Source: Mycobacterium scrofulaceum | GTDB lineage: Bacteria; Actinomycetota; Actinomycetes; Mycobacteriales; Mycobacteriaceae | NCBI RefSeq assembly: GCF_001667885.1 | Contig: NZ_LZJW01000048.1 | Location: 1 to 53,669 of the forward strand | DNA length: 53,669 nucleotides | Direction: 5' to 3' | Part shown: positions 40,532 to 49,361 of the stretch, piece after piece | Layout: every line of letters begins with the position of its first letter | Position numbering within the stretch: the first letter of the stretch is position 1 | Program-made: the position numbers and the translations under genes | The notes under the pieces: generated by a model | Databases searched by the model: none | The model's input: the letters and a program-made list of their open reading frames with translations, nothing else | What the model was told of the DNA's origin: nothing

Positions 40532-41455
40532 TTACCCGGCCACCGGTGAACGCGGGATCAGTGAGGGCCGGAACCCGATCCGGTGAACGACGCCGCCGGA
40601 CTCGCGCCCGACCATGCCGCCCAGCGGCATCTTGGAGACACCCGTGGCCGGCGGCGGCGCGGCGCCCCACCCGCCCGGCATGGCCTTGGCGTCGAGGGCC
40701 GTAGGCATTGGCGTCACCGACGACGTGGCGTTCGCCCAGCCCGGCGGCACCGACAGGGTCCCCAGCGACGTCCCCTGACCCAGACTCGCCGACGCCGCGC
40801 GGCCGAGGCTCGCCGTCGCACCGTGCCCCAGACCGCCCAGAGCTGGTGCGCCGTGCAGCGCGGGGCCCCCCTCCGCTCCCAGGATCGAACCAGCACCCTC
40901 CATGTCGAGCGCCAGCCCCTGGTAATCCAGGTCGAGGCCCCGATAATCGAGCCCCAGACCGTAGAGGTCGATATCGACCCCACCGCCGTCGGCGCCGAAG
41001 CCGGCGGCATCGGAGCCCAATCCCGCCACGTCGGACAACAGCCCGGCCGCGTCGCCGCCGCCGGGGGCCCCGCCGAGCGCAGATGCCAGCCCGGACGCCG
41101 CCCCCGCGCCGGTGCTGACGCGATTGGTCGCGATGAGCGGTGGCGGCACGGTCATCGCGTAGGCCGCGTCGTAAGCCGCCGAGGCGGCCGTGGCCTGCGC
41201 CGCCGACTGTTCGCATAGCCCGGCGACGGCTCGCAGCCACACCACGTAGGGCGTGACCGCGGCGGCCATCGATGCCGACGTCGGCCCCGTCGTTGCGGTC
41301 AGAGTCGTGATCACCGATTCGTACCCGCCGGCCGCGGAGTTGAGCTCGATGGCCAGCGAGTCCCATCCCGACGACGCAGCCAGCAGCGTCGCGCCCCCGG
41401 GTCCAACATACATCCGACCGGAGTTGGTTTCCGGGGGCAACGCGCCAAAATCCAT
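40532..41455 (-). CDS. PPE-SVP-like protein with internally deleted PPE domain
   Basis: This is a 307-residue protein starting [10 protein letters not shown] (Pro-Pro-Glu at 7-9). The PPE domain runs normally to [12 protein letters not shown] (residue 112) and then jumps to a Gly/Ala-rich region, so the next ~45 residues of the fold, including the EspG-binding tip and the WAQD helix, are missing. The WxG Trp is also replaced (TATTGPTS). The middle contains repeats of the type [16 protein letters not shown], and the C-terminus has [10 protein letters not shown] (SVP) and [19 protein letters not shown] precedes ATG 41455. The frame is intact, so it is not a simple pseudogene. Confidence 0.84.
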   Translation of the reverse strand: MDFGALPPETNSGRMYVGPGGATLLAASSGWDSLAIELNSAAGGYESVITTLTATTGPTSASMAAAVTPYVVWLRAVAGLCEQSAAQATAASAAYDAAYAMTVPPPLIATNRVSTGAGAASGLASALGGAPGGGDAAGLLSDVAGLGSDAAGFGADGGGVDIDLYGLGLDYRGLDLDYQGLALDMEGAGSILGAEGGPALHGAPALGGLGHGATASLGRAASASLGQGTSLGTLSVPPGWANATSSVTPMPTALDAKAMPGGWGAAPPPATGVSKMPLGGMVGRESGGVVHRIGFRPSLIPRSPVAG

Positions 41456-41888
41456 TGCTTTCCTTCTGCTGGTTGAGTTCCCGAGGCCGCCGAAGCTCGG
41501 CGGTGATATGTGACGGTGCGCGGAAAACGTTCGGAAAGGCCAACTTTGGTGATCGATTTGCGCTAGCCGGACTTCGTCGTCCGCCGCATCGAGCGTACGT
41601 ATTTCGGCCGCTATCCCGATCCCCGGAAAATCGGAACATTGCAAAGAGACCAAATCGGCTCGAGTGAACCCGGTTTCGGAATGTATCGCCTGGAACCGGC
41701 CGGCGAAGGCAAACCAATGGCCATGCGAACCAACGTTTTTGGCAAACCGGCACCCCGCAAGTTGTCCGGCCGGACACATAGAGAACTCATATTCGGGGTG
41801 GCTTACGCGGGCCGGTCACTCCGCGGACATTTGAGAACTCTATGAACTCCGTGACAGTTACGTGTGGGTCTTGCCAGAATGGAGGGAC
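41456..41888. promoter_or_regulatory. Divergent regulatory region between PPE gene and trcR
   Basis: These 433 bases carry no convincing gene (a 68-codon plus frame, 41639-41845, looks random). The part next to trcR contains GAGAACTC at 41781-41788 and again at 41833-41840, each followed by an AT-rich ATAT/TAT, and a further GAACTC at 41844-41849. In M. tuberculosis TrcR regulates its own promoter through an AT-rich site, so these repeats are candidates. AGCAGAAGGAAAGC serves the PPE gene on the other strand. Confidence 0.45.
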
Positions 41889-42662
41889 ATGACCGCAACG
41901 TCGGGCTACGCGGGTGGCCAGCGCCCCCGCCAGGCCATCCTCGGGCAGCTGCCCAGGATTTACCGTGCCGATGGATCACCGATCAGGGTCCTCCTGGTCG
42001 ATGACGAGCCGGCGCTGACCAATCTGGTGAAAATGGCGCTGCACTACGAGGGCTGGGTCGTCGACATCGCCCACAACGGGCGCGAGGCGCTGGCCAAGTT
42101 CGACAAGGTCAATCCTGACGTGCTGGTGCTCGACATCATGCTCCCGGACGTCGACGGGCTGCGAATCCTGGAACGCGTCCGCCAGTCCGACACCTACACC
42201 CCGACACTTTTCCTCACCGCGCGGGATTCGGTGATGGACCGGGTCACCGGTCTGACCGCCGGCGCCGACGACTACATGACCAAGCCGTTCAGCCTGGAAG
42301 AGCTCGTGGCACGGCTGCGCGGGTTGCTGCGCCGTTCCGGTCAGCAGACACCGCCCGCGGCCGAAACACTCAACGTCGGCGACCTGCGGCTGGACACCGC
42401 CAGCCGCGAGGTGACGCGGGGCGGCACGCAGATATCGCTGTCCTCAACCGAGTTTGAACTGCTGCGGTTCCTGATGCGCAATCCGCGCCGCGCGCTGAGC
42501 CGCAGCGAGATCCTCGACCGGGTGTGGAACTACGACTTCGCAGGGCGCACCAGCATCGTGGACCTCTACATCTCCTACCTGAGAAAGAAGATCGACTCCG
42601 GCCGGGAACCGATGATTCACACCGTGCGCGGTGTGGGGTACATGTTGCGGCCCCCGGAATGA
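41889..42662 (+). CDS. trcR: Two-component response regulator TrcR
   Basis: This is a 257-residue OmpR-family regulator, the same length as TrcR. The receiver domain (about 32-145) has VDDE, the phospho-acceptor Asp82 in LVLDIMLPD, and Lys132 in MTKPF. The DNA-binding winged helix (about 160-255) contains STEFELLRFL and IHTVRGVGYML. An N-terminal tail of about 30 residues precedes the receiver. GGAGG lies directly before ATG 41889. The stop overlaps trcS by four bases. TrcR is known to regulate itself and to repress Rv1057, whose homologue is at 24568-25623. Confidence 0.93.
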   Translation: MTATSGYAGGQRPRQAILGQLPRIYRADGSPIRVLLVDDEPALTNLVKMALHYEGWVVDIAHNGREALAKFDKVNPDVLVLDIMLPDVDGLRILERVRQSDTYTPTLFLTARDSVMDRVTGLTAGADDYMTKPFSLEELVARLRGLLRRSGQQTPPAAETLNVGDLRLDTASREVTRGGTQISLSSTEFELLRFLMRNPRRALSRSEILDRVWNYDFAGRTSIVDLYISYLRKKIDSGREPMIHTVRGVGYMLRPPE

Positions 42663-44176
42663 CCCGGGACCGGGACGCCCTGTCCGGCGATCTTCCGCGG
42701 TGGCTGCCCCGTTCGTTACGCCGCCAGCTGCTATTGGGCGTACTCGCGGTGGTCAGTGTGGTGCTGATGACGGTCGGAATCGTCTCCGTGCTGAGCCTGC
42801 GCGGCTACGTCACCGCGATGAGCGACGCCGACGTCGCCGAGTCCTTGGACGCGTTGGGCCACTCGTACCACAAATACGTGCGGGGCGAACACGATCCGGC
42901 CGGCGGCGCGAGGCCACTGCCGGAGGCGATGCTGCAGTTCACCGATCAGACCCCGGGAAACCTGATCGTGGTGTTGCACGAGGGCAGCGTGACCGGGTCG
43001 GCGGTGTTCTCGGAGGCCGAGGCGCGGCCCGCGCCCGCCGACGTGGTGCGCGCAATCGAGGCGCAGTCGTGGGCGAACGGCCCGCCACGGACCGAAAACC
43101 TGGGCAGCCTTGGGTATTACCGGCTCAAGAGCCACGTCGACGGGTCGGACGTGCTGATCGCCGGCGTGTCGCTGAACCTCGCCGACCAAATCATCGCCCG
43201 CAAACAGGTCACCACCACCCTGCTCATCGCGGCCGCGCTGACGGTCACCGCCGGGCTCACCGTGTGGGTCGTCGGCTATACCCTGCGGCCATTGCGCCGA
43301 TTGGCGGCCACCGCGGCGGAAGTGGCGGCCATGCCGCTCGCCGACGACGACCACCGGATCAGTGTCCGGGTCCGGCCGCGTGACACCAACCAGCAAAACG
43401 AGGTCGGCATCGTCGGCCACACCTTGAACCGTTTGCTGGACAACGTCGATAGTGCGCTGGCGCAACGCGCCGAATCCGACCTGCGGACAAGGCAGTTCAT
43501 CACCGACGCCAGCCACGAGCTGCGCACCCCGCTCGCGGCTATTCAGGGCTACGCCGAACTGACCCGCCAGGACAGTTCGGAGTTGCCGCCGACCACCGAG
43601 TACGCCCTGGCCCGCATCGAGTCCGAAGCCCGGCGCATGACGCTGCTCGTCGACGAGCTGCTGCTGCTGTCCCGCCTGGGTGAAGGGCAAGACCTGCAGA
43701 GCGAGGACGTCGACCTTGCCGAGCTGGTCGGCAACGCCGTCAACGACGCGGCGGTCGCGGCGCCCGCGCACCATTGGGTGAAGAACCTGCCCGACGAACC
43801 GGTGTGGGTCCGCGGCGACCACGCGCGGTTACACCAGCTGGTCAGCAACCTGCTCAACAACGCCCGGGTGCACAACCCGCCCGGGGTCACCGTCACTACC
43901 GCGATCACCTGCCACCGCGACGGTCCCGAGCCGTACACGGAATTGACCGTTACCGACGACGGACCGGGCATCGACCCGGAGCTGCTGCCCCGCTTGTTCG
44001 AACGGTTCGCCCGGGCGGACAACTCGAGGCTCAACGGAACGGGCACCGGGCTGGGTCTGGCCATCGTCAGTTCGATCGTCAAGGCTCACCACGGCTCCGT
44101 CACCGCCGAATCCACCGAGGGCAGAACGGTTTTCCGGGTCCGGCTGCCGATGATCGAAAAACCCGGCAGCCGCTGA
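42659..44176 (+). CDS. trcS: Two-component sensor histidine kinase TrcS
   Basis: This 505-residue membrane kinase has TM1 near 23-46, an extracytoplasmic sensor domain of about 135 residues (roughly 50-183), TM2 near 184-207, and a HAMP linker. The dimerisation domain has His286 in DASHELRTPLAAIQG, and the ATPase domain has the N box LLNNARVH, G1 DDGPGID, F box LFERFARAD and G2 GTGLGLAIV. It phosphorylates TrcR. It starts in a four-base ATGA overlap with trcR. The stimulus is unknown. Confidence 0.93.
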   Translation: MTRDRDALSGDLPRWLPRSLRRQLLLGVLAVVSVVLMTVGIVSVLSLRGYVTAMSDADVAESLDALGHSYHKYVRGEHDPAGGARPLPEAMLQFTDQTPGNLIVVLHEGSVTGSAVFSEAEARPAPADVVRAIEAQSWANGPPRTENLGSLGYYRLKSHVDGSDVLIAGVSLNLADQIIARKQVTTTLLIAAALTVTAGLTVWVVGYTLRPLRRLAATAAEVAAMPLADDDHRISVRVRPRDTNQQNEVGIVGHTLNRLLDNVDSALAQRAESDLRTRQFITDASHELRTPLAAIQGYAELTRQDSSELPPTTEYALARIESEARRMTLLVDELLLLSRLGEGQDLQSEDVDLAELVGNAVNDAAVAAPAHHWVKNLPDEPVWVRGDHARLHQLVSNLLNNARVHNPPGVTVTTAITCHRDGPEPYTELTVTDDGPGIDPELLPRLFERFARADNSRLNGTGTGLGLAIVSSIVKAHHGSVTAESTEGRTVFRVRLPMIEKPGSR

Positions 44177-44274
44177 CGCCCGACATTCAGGTACTCTTGC
44201 CCGAGGCCGGCCTTCTGCCATCATTGGCTTTTCCCTCCTCCGATACGCGCGCTTCTCGCCGACTCGCTTTCCTA

Positions 44275-44310
44275 GGCGGGCTGATGATCGGACGGGCACC
44301 GGAATACCTG
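44275..44310 (+). pseudogene. Short kdpA-like remnant
   Basis: Twelve codons on the plus strand read GGLMIGRAPEYL. The intact kdpA in this window has [12 protein letters not shown] at the corresponding conserved site (about 46720-46753), nine of twelve identical plus similar residues. Nothing else of kdpA is recognisable on either side, so this would be a small relic of a lost kdpA copy or of a rearrangement. It lies in the 159-base gap between trcS and the convergent gene. Confidence 0.4.
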
Positions 44311-44335
44311 GACGCCTGGGGTTGGTGTCAGCGCA

Positions 44336-44908
44336 TCAGACATGCTCGATCTCCGCCATACGGTCGTAGGCATCCCACCAGACGGCCTCATGCTCAACCG
44401 GTGAGATCGTATGAGTCGTCAGCATGCGGTCGGCCTTGATCAGCATGTCGACCAACGTCCGCCATTGGGCGTACCTGCACAGCTCCCGCACGTCGATGGT
44501 GTTGGGCATGAGGATGATCGACATCGACCTGGCTCGAACACGGGGAGGCCCGGCCCGGAAAAACAGGAGCATGCTGATACTCAGATAGGCGACCGCAGCG
44601 ACTGTCAGCACGGTGTCGGGTGAGTCCATTGCATTGCCCAATACCATGACGCACAACAGCATCAGCGCGGCAGCGGTTAGCGGCCACTCACGCCACAGCC
44701 TTGCTAACCGCCGGTCGGTGGTACTGGTTCCGGGCGGATAGATGATCAGGTGGTAGCGGCGAACCCCGTACTGGCTGACCACCGCCCCATACGATCCCCA
44801 AAGGTGGTCACCGTCGAGCAGGCGCGAGAACCAGGACGGCACAGTTGCTCGCCCCCGTGGTGGTTCGGTTACGCCGCATTCAACGGTTCGGTGTTGGCGA
44901 TCACGCAT
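44336..44908 (-). CDS. Small membrane protein, possibly DUF6611 family
   Basis: This is a protein of about 190 residues with a soluble N-terminal part containing LLDGDHLWGSYGAVVSQYGVRRYHLIIYPPG, two adjacent membrane spans (WPLTAAALMLLCVMVLGNAM and VAAVAYLSISMLLFF), and a helical C-terminus ending EHEAVWWDAYDRMAEIEHV. This layout recurs in many mycobacteria in unknown contexts. ATG 44908 is taken as start; the frame is open to 44959, but the extra residues are Arg/Ser-rich and look non-coding. No ribosome binding site stands out. It is convergent with trcS. Confidence 0.72.
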   Translation of the reverse strand: MRDRQHRTVECGVTEPPRGRATVPSWFSRLLDGDHLWGSYGAVVSQYGVRRYHLIIYPPGTSTTDRRLARLWREWPLTAAALMLLCVMVLGNAMDSPDTVLTVAAVAYLSISMLLFFRAGPPRVRARSMSIILMPNTIDVRELCRYAQWRTLVDMLIKADRMLTTHTISPVEHEAVWWDAYDRMAEIEHV

Positions 44909-45370
44909 GAGTTTCGGTCTACGCCGCGAGGACGGCACGCGCCGGGATGACAACGGCATCCATACGCCCGGGGCGCCAATGTTTACGGAACCTTAATCGA
45001 CCCTGTGCGCGGGATCGGTAAAAGCACCGGCCGATGCCGCAGCTTGCGATTGACGAGGCCGGCCGCCGCGGAGTTCCTCAAAACTCCTATCCGTCATCGT
45101 GATTGGGGACACCTACTCCGATGCTGGGATGAAAAAGCGTGCCGCCGCCGGTCCGGATGTCGCCGGGCGGGAGTTGTCGGCAGGTTCGAACGAACGTGCG
45201 TAAACAAACCGTAAGGGAGCCCTGGGCCACCGTAAGAAAAGTGTCAACCAAAGGCCCTATCGGGCCTGCCCCAATTAGCTTCAAGCTGACCTTGCCTCCG
45301 AGAACGGCGTTGTGGCTGACTCGATGAGGTCCTTTCGTATGCACGCGGATCGGCGCGGAACGGAGACAAG
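44909..45370 (+). promoter_or_regulatory. Upstream region of the kdp operon, no gene seen
   Basis: These 462 bases have no convincing ORF. They hold the promoter of the kdp operon and probably that of the 44336-44908 gene. Visible elements are three CGTAA motifs (45198-45237, listed separately), a hairpin AGGCCC-TATC-GGGCCT at 45252-45267 and GGAGACAAG just before the first small ORF. The hairpin has no T-run and lies between the repeats and the operon start, so it may be in the mRNA leader. Confidence 0.5.
45198..45237. promoter_or_regulatory. CGTAA repeats, candidate KdpE operator
   Basis: CGTAA begins at 45199, 45210 and 45231, so spacings are 11 and 21 bases, one and two helical turns; the last two copies extend to ACCGTAAG. 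This same-face direct-repeat layout is typical of OmpR-family regulators such as KdpE. They end about 134 bases before the first small ORF of the kdp operon. Assignment to KdpE is inference from position. Confidence 0.45.
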
Positions 45371-45454
45371 ATGGGCGTAGTGGCCTTTGTCGTGCTCACG
45401 GTGGCGGTGTTCGCCGTCCTCGGCCTGGTGCAAAAGCTGGTCGAGCGGCTGTGA
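45371..45454 (+). CDS. 27-residue membrane microprotein at the head of the kdp operon
   Basis: The frame [20 protein letters not shown] plus a short basic end QKLVERL codes a single membrane helix. GGAG stands seven bases before the ATG, and its TGA overlaps the GTG of kdpF (GTGA), a coupling typical of real genes. It is distinct from KdpF, which follows. A role in assembly or regulation of the Kdp complex is possible by analogy with KdpF, but is not shown. Confidence 0.65.
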   Translation: MGVVAFVVLTVAVFAVLGLVQKLVERL

Positions 45455-45540
45455 GCTACGAAAACATCGTCGGCTTGGCGCTTTCCATAATTCTTGCGCT
45501 GTTTCTCGGCTGCGCCCTGCTGTTCCCGGAGAGGTTCTAG
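45451..45540 (+). CDS. kdpF: K+-transporting ATPase subunit KdpF
   Basis: The 29-residue protein starts [13 protein letters not shown] and ends LLFPERF, matching the conserved KdpF ends (ENxxGL and L.PE.F). It is a single membrane helix that stabilises the KdpABC complex. The GTG start overlaps the preceding microprotein stop, and the final TAG overlaps the GTG of kdpA (TAGTG). It is too short for most gene finders. Confidence 0.9.
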   Translation: MSYENIVGLALSIILALFLGCALLFPERF

Positions 45541-47210
45541 TGAGCACAACAACAGCGGGAATCATCTTCCTGCTCGTCCTCGTCGCGGCACTGGCAGCGG
45601 TGCACGTTCCCCTCGGGGACTACATGTACCGGGTCTACACGTCGGACAAGGATTCGTATGTCGAGCGGGCGATCTATCGCCTGATCGGTGTCGATTCCCG
45701 CTCTGAGCAGACGTGGGGCGCCTACGCGCGCAGCGTGTTGGCGTTCTCGTCGATCAGCATCCTCTTCCTGTTCGTGTTCCAGCTGGTGCAGGGTAAATTG
45801 CCGCTGCACCTGCATGATCCGGCCACCCAGATGACGCCGGGGCTGGCATGGAACACCGCGGTCAGCTTCGTCACCAATACCAACTGGCAGGCCTACTCGG
45901 GCGAGTCCACCCAGGGTCACCTGGTGCAGATGGCCGGGCTGGCGGTGCAGAACTTTGTCTCGGCGGCCGTCGGCATGGCGGTGGCGGTCGCGTTGGTGCG
46001 CGGGTTCGCGCGGAGGCGCACCGGCGATCTTGGCAATTTCTGGGTGGACCTGGTGCGCACGGTGCTTCGCATCCTGCTGCCGATCTCGGTTGTCGGCGCG
46101 ATCGTGCTCGTCGCGGGTGGGGCGATCCAGAACTTCCACCTGCACGACCAGGTTGTCAACACCCTGGGCGGCGCGCAGCAGACCGTCACCGGCGGCCCGG
46201 TGGCCAGCCAGGAGGCCATCAAGGAGCTCGGCACCAACGGGGGAGGCTTCTACAACGCGAACTCCGCCCACCCATTCGAGAACCCGACGAGGTGGACCAA
46301 CTGGCTGGAGATCTTCCTGCTGCTGGTGATCAGCTTCTCGCTGCCGCGAACCTTCGGGCGCATGGTCGGCAGCACGAAGCAGGGTTATGCGATCGCGTCG
46401 GTCATGGCGTCGCTGTACGCGATCAGCGTGACGTTCATGATGTGGTTCCAGTTGCAGCACCATGGCACTGTGCCGACCGCGGTCGGCTCGGCCATGGAGG
46501 GGGTAGAGCAGCGCTTCGGCGTCGCCAACTCGGCGGTGTTCGCCGACTCGACGACACTCACCTCCACCGGCGCCGTCGACTCCTTCCACGACTCCTACAC
46601 CAGCCTCGGCGGGATGATCACGATGTTCAACATGCAGCTCGGCGAGGTCGCGCCCGGCGGCACCGGCTCGGGCCTCTACGGCATGCTCGTCCTGGCGGTA
46701 ATCACCGTTTTCGTCGCCGGCCTGATGGTTGGGCGGACACCGGAGTACCTCGGCAAGAAGATCAATCCGCGCGAAATCAAGCTTGCCGCAAGCTATTTCC
46801 TGGTCACTCCGCTGATCGTGCTGACCGGCACCGCGATCGCGATGGCCCTGCCCGGTGAACGGTCCGGCATGCTGAACACCGGGCCGCACGGGTTGTCGGA
46901 AGTCCTATACGCGTTTACCTCCGCCGCCAACAACAACGGGTCGGCCTTCGCCGGCATCAGCGTCAACACCAACTGGTACAACACGGCCCTCGGACTGGCC
47001 ATGGTCTTCGGCAGATTCCTGCCCATCGTGCTCGTCCTCGCCCTGGCCGGCTCGCTGGCGAAGCAGGGAATGACGCCGGAATCGGCGGGCACTCTGCCCA
47101 CCCATCGGCCACAGTTCGTCGGCATGGTCGCCGGGGTCACGCTGATCCTGGTGGCCCTGACCTTCCTGCCCATGCTCGCGCTCGGGCCTCTCGCTGAAGG
47201 AATCCACTGA
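45540..47210 (+). CDS. kdpA: K+-transporting ATPase potassium-binding subunit KdpA
   Basis: This 556-residue protein has about ten membrane spans. The four pore-loop segments of the K+ selectivity filter are recognisable: [46 protein letters not shown] and [13 protein letters not shown]. It binds K+ from outside with high affinity and passes it to KdpB. GGAGAGG precedes the GTG, six bases away, and the stop overlaps the kdpB ATG (TGATG). A short remnant similar to its [11 protein letters not shown] segment lies upstream of the operon. Confidence 0.95.
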   Translation: MSTTTAGIIFLLVLVAALAAVHVPLGDYMYRVYTSDKDSYVERAIYRLIGVDSRSEQTWGAYARSVLAFSSISILFLFVFQLVQGKLPLHLHDPATQMTPGLAWNTAVSFVTNTNWQAYSGESTQGHLVQMAGLAVQNFVSAAVGMAVAVALVRGFARRRTGDLGNFWVDLVRTVLRILLPISVVGAIVLVAGGAIQNFHLHDQVVNTLGGAQQTVTGGPVASQEAIKELGTNGGGFYNANSAHPFENPTRWTNWLEIFLLLVISFSLPRTFGRMVGSTKQGYAIASVMASLYAISVTFMMWFQLQHHGTVPTAVGSAMEGVEQRFGVANSAVFADSTTLTSTGAVDSFHDSYTSLGGMITMFNMQLGEVAPGGTGSGLYGMLVLAVITVFVAGLMVGRTPEYLGKKINPREIKLAASYFLVTPLIVLTGTAIAMALPGERSGMLNTGPHGLSEVLYAFTSAANNNGSAFAGISVNTNWYNTALGLAMVFGRFLPIVLVLALAGSLAKQGMTPESAGTLPTHRPQFVGMVAGVTLILVALTFLPMLALGPLAEGIH

Positions 47211-49360
47211 TGACCGCTTCCACCGTCGATACGGCTGAGGAGACTCAGCCCGCGTCCCCGGCCAGCACAAAACGCGTTCAGGGCGGCCTGCTCGACCCGA
47301 AGATGCTCTGGAAGTCGACGCCGGACGCGCTGCGCAAACTCGACCCGCGCACCCTGTGGCGCAACCCGGTGATGTTCATCGTCGAGATCGGCGCCACCTG
47401 GAGCACTGTGCTGGCCATCATCGACCCGACCTGGTTCGCCTGGTTGACCGTGACCTGGCTATGGCTCACCGTACTGTTCGCCAACCTCGCCGAGGCGGTC
47501 GCAGAAGGGCGAGGCAAAGCCCAGGCCGAGTCACTGCGCCGGGCGAAGACCCATACCCCAGCCCGGCGGCTCAGAGACTGGAAACCCGGCGCGCCGGTCA
47601 CCGAAGAAGAGATTGCCGCGCCACTGCTGCAGCAGGGTGACATCGTCGTGGTCGAGGCCGGCCAAGTCATACCGGGCGATGGCGACGTCGTGGAAGGCAT
47701 TGCCTCCGTGGATGAATCGGCCATCACCGGCGAGTCGGCGCCCGTGATCCGCGAGTCCGGGGGCGACCGCTCGGCGGTCACCGGCGGCACCACCGTGCTC
47801 AGCGACCGGATCGTCGTACGGATCACGCAGAAGCCCGGGGAGAGCTTCATCGATCGCATGATCGCGCTCGTCGAGGGCGCCAACCGACAAAAAACGCCCA
47901 ATGAGATCGCACTGAACATCCTGTTGGCCGCGTTGACGATCATTTTCGTCTTCGCCGTCGCCACCCTGCAGCCGCTGGCGATCTATTCGAAGATGAACAA
48001 CCCCGGCGTCCCAGACACCCAGGCGCTCAACGCAAACGGCGTCACCGGCATCGTGATGGTGTCACTGCTGGTGTGCCTGATCCCCACCACCATCGGCGCG
48101 TTGCTCTCCGCGATCGGCATCGCGGGCATGGACCGACTGGTGCAACGCAACGTGCTCGCCATGTCGGGCCGCGCGGTGGAAGCCGCCGGCGACGTCAACA
48201 CACTGCTGCTCGACAAGACCGGCACCATCACCCTGGGCAACCGGCAGGCCGGCGCCTTCGTCCCGCTCGACGGAGTCACCAGCGAGCAACTCGCCGACGC
48301 CGCGCAGTTATCCAGCCTGGCCGACGAAACGCCGGAGGGACGCTCAATCGTCGTCTACGCCAAGCAGCATTTCGGGCTACGCGCGCGCACGCCGGGCGAA
48401 CTCGCCCACGCCCGGTGGGTGGAGTTCTCCGCCGCGACGCGGATGTCCGGCGTGGACATCGACGGGCACCAGCTGCGCAAGGGCGCGGCCAGCTCCGTCG
48501 CGGAATGGGTTCGCGGTCAAGGTGGCAAGGTTCCCCAGCAGCTCGGCGAGCTCGTCGACGGCATCTCCGCCGGCGGCGGCACCCCGCTGGTCGTCGGGGA
48601 GATCCGCGACGGTAACGCGTCGGTGCTGGGCGTCATCCATCTCAAGGACGTCGTCAAACAAGGCATGCGCGAGCGGTTCGACGAGATGCGCAAGATGGGT
48701 ATCCGGACGGTGATGATCACCGGCGATAACCCGTTGACCGCCAAGGCGATCGCGGACGAGGCCGGGGTTGACGATTTCCTCGCCGAGGCCACACCCGAGG
48801 ACAAGCTTGCACTGATCAAGCGGGAACAAGAGGGCGGCAAGCTGGTCGCGATGACCGGTGACGGCACCAACGATGCGCCGGCGTTGGCTCAGGCCGACGT
48901 GGGCGTGGCGATGAACACCGGCACCTCGGCCGCCAAAGAGGCGGGCAACATGGTCGACCTCGACTCCGACCCCACCAAGCTCATCGAGATCGTCGAGATC
49001 GGCAAGCAGCTGCTGATCACCCGCGGGGCGCTGACCACGTTCTCGATCGCCAACGACATCGCGAAGTACTTCGCAATCATCCCGGCGATGTTCGTCGCGC
49101 TGTTCCCCGGGCTGGACATGATCAACATCATGCGGCTGCACAGCCCGCAGTCGGCGATCCTGTCGGCGGTGATCTTCAACGCGGTCGTCATCGTGGCCCT
49201 CATCCCGCTATCGCTGCGTGGGGTGCGCTACACACCCAGCAGCGCGTCAAAGCTGTTGAGCCGCAACCTCTACGTATACGGGCTCGGCGGGATCGTCGCC
49301 CCGTTCATCGGAATCAAGCTGATCGACCTGATCATCCAATTCGTCCCCGGGATGTCCTGA
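47210..49360 (+). CDS. kdpB: K+-transporting P-type ATPase catalytic subunit KdpB
   Basis: The 716-residue P-type ATPase has the phosphorylated Asp335 in [10 protein letters not shown], the actuator motif TGES (173-176), whose Ser is the inhibitory phosphorylation site in E. coli KdpB, the hinge [18 protein letters not shown], and seven membrane helices. It hydrolyses ATP to drive K+ uptake through KdpA. The N-terminus has about 25 more hydrophilic residues than the E. coli protein. The start overlaps kdpA by one base; kdpC follows after one base. Confidence 0.95.
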   Translation: MTASTVDTAEETQPASPASTKRVQGGLLDPKMLWKSTPDALRKLDPRTLWRNPVMFIVEIGATWSTVLAIIDPTWFAWLTVTWLWLTVLFANLAEAVAEGRGKAQAESLRRAKTHTPARRLRDWKPGAPVTEEEIAAPLLQQGDIVVVEAGQVIPGDGDVVEGIASVDESAITGESAPVIRESGGDRSAVTGGTTVLSDRIVVRITQKPGESFIDRMIALVEGANRQKTPNEIALNILLAALTIIFVFAVATLQPLAIYSKMNNPGVPDTQALNANGVTGIVMVSLLVCLIPTTIGALLSAIGIAGMDRLVQRNVLAMSGRAVEAAGDVNTLLLDKTGTITLGNRQAGAFVPLDGVTSEQLADAAQLSSLADETPEGRSIVVYAKQHFGLRARTPGELAHARWVEFSAATRMSGVDIDGHQLRKGAASSVAEWVRGQGGKVPQQLGELVDGISAGGGTPLVVGEIRDGNASVLGVIHLKDVVKQGMRERFDEMRKMGIRTVMITGDNPLTAKAIADEAGVDDFLAEATPEDKLALIKREQEGGKLVAMTGDGTNDAPALAQADVGVAMNTGTSAAKEAGNMVDLDSDPTKLIEIVEIGKQLLITRGALTTFSIANDIAKYFAIIPAMFVALFPGLDMINIMRLHSPQSAILSAVIFNAVVIVALIPLSLRGVRYTPSSASKLLSRNLYVYGLGGIVAPFIGIKLIDLIIQFVPGMS

Positions 49361-49361
49361 C

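Noticed and set aside
41639..41845. 68-codon plus-strand frame upstream of trcR
   Set aside because: No ribosome binding site and no protein-like pattern; it covers the likely trcR promoter.
44960..45370. A riboswitch such as the c-di-AMP type before kdp
   Set aside because: Only a simple six-pair hairpin was found; the conserved sequence blocks of the c-di-AMP riboswitch were not recognised. A covariance-model search would settle it.
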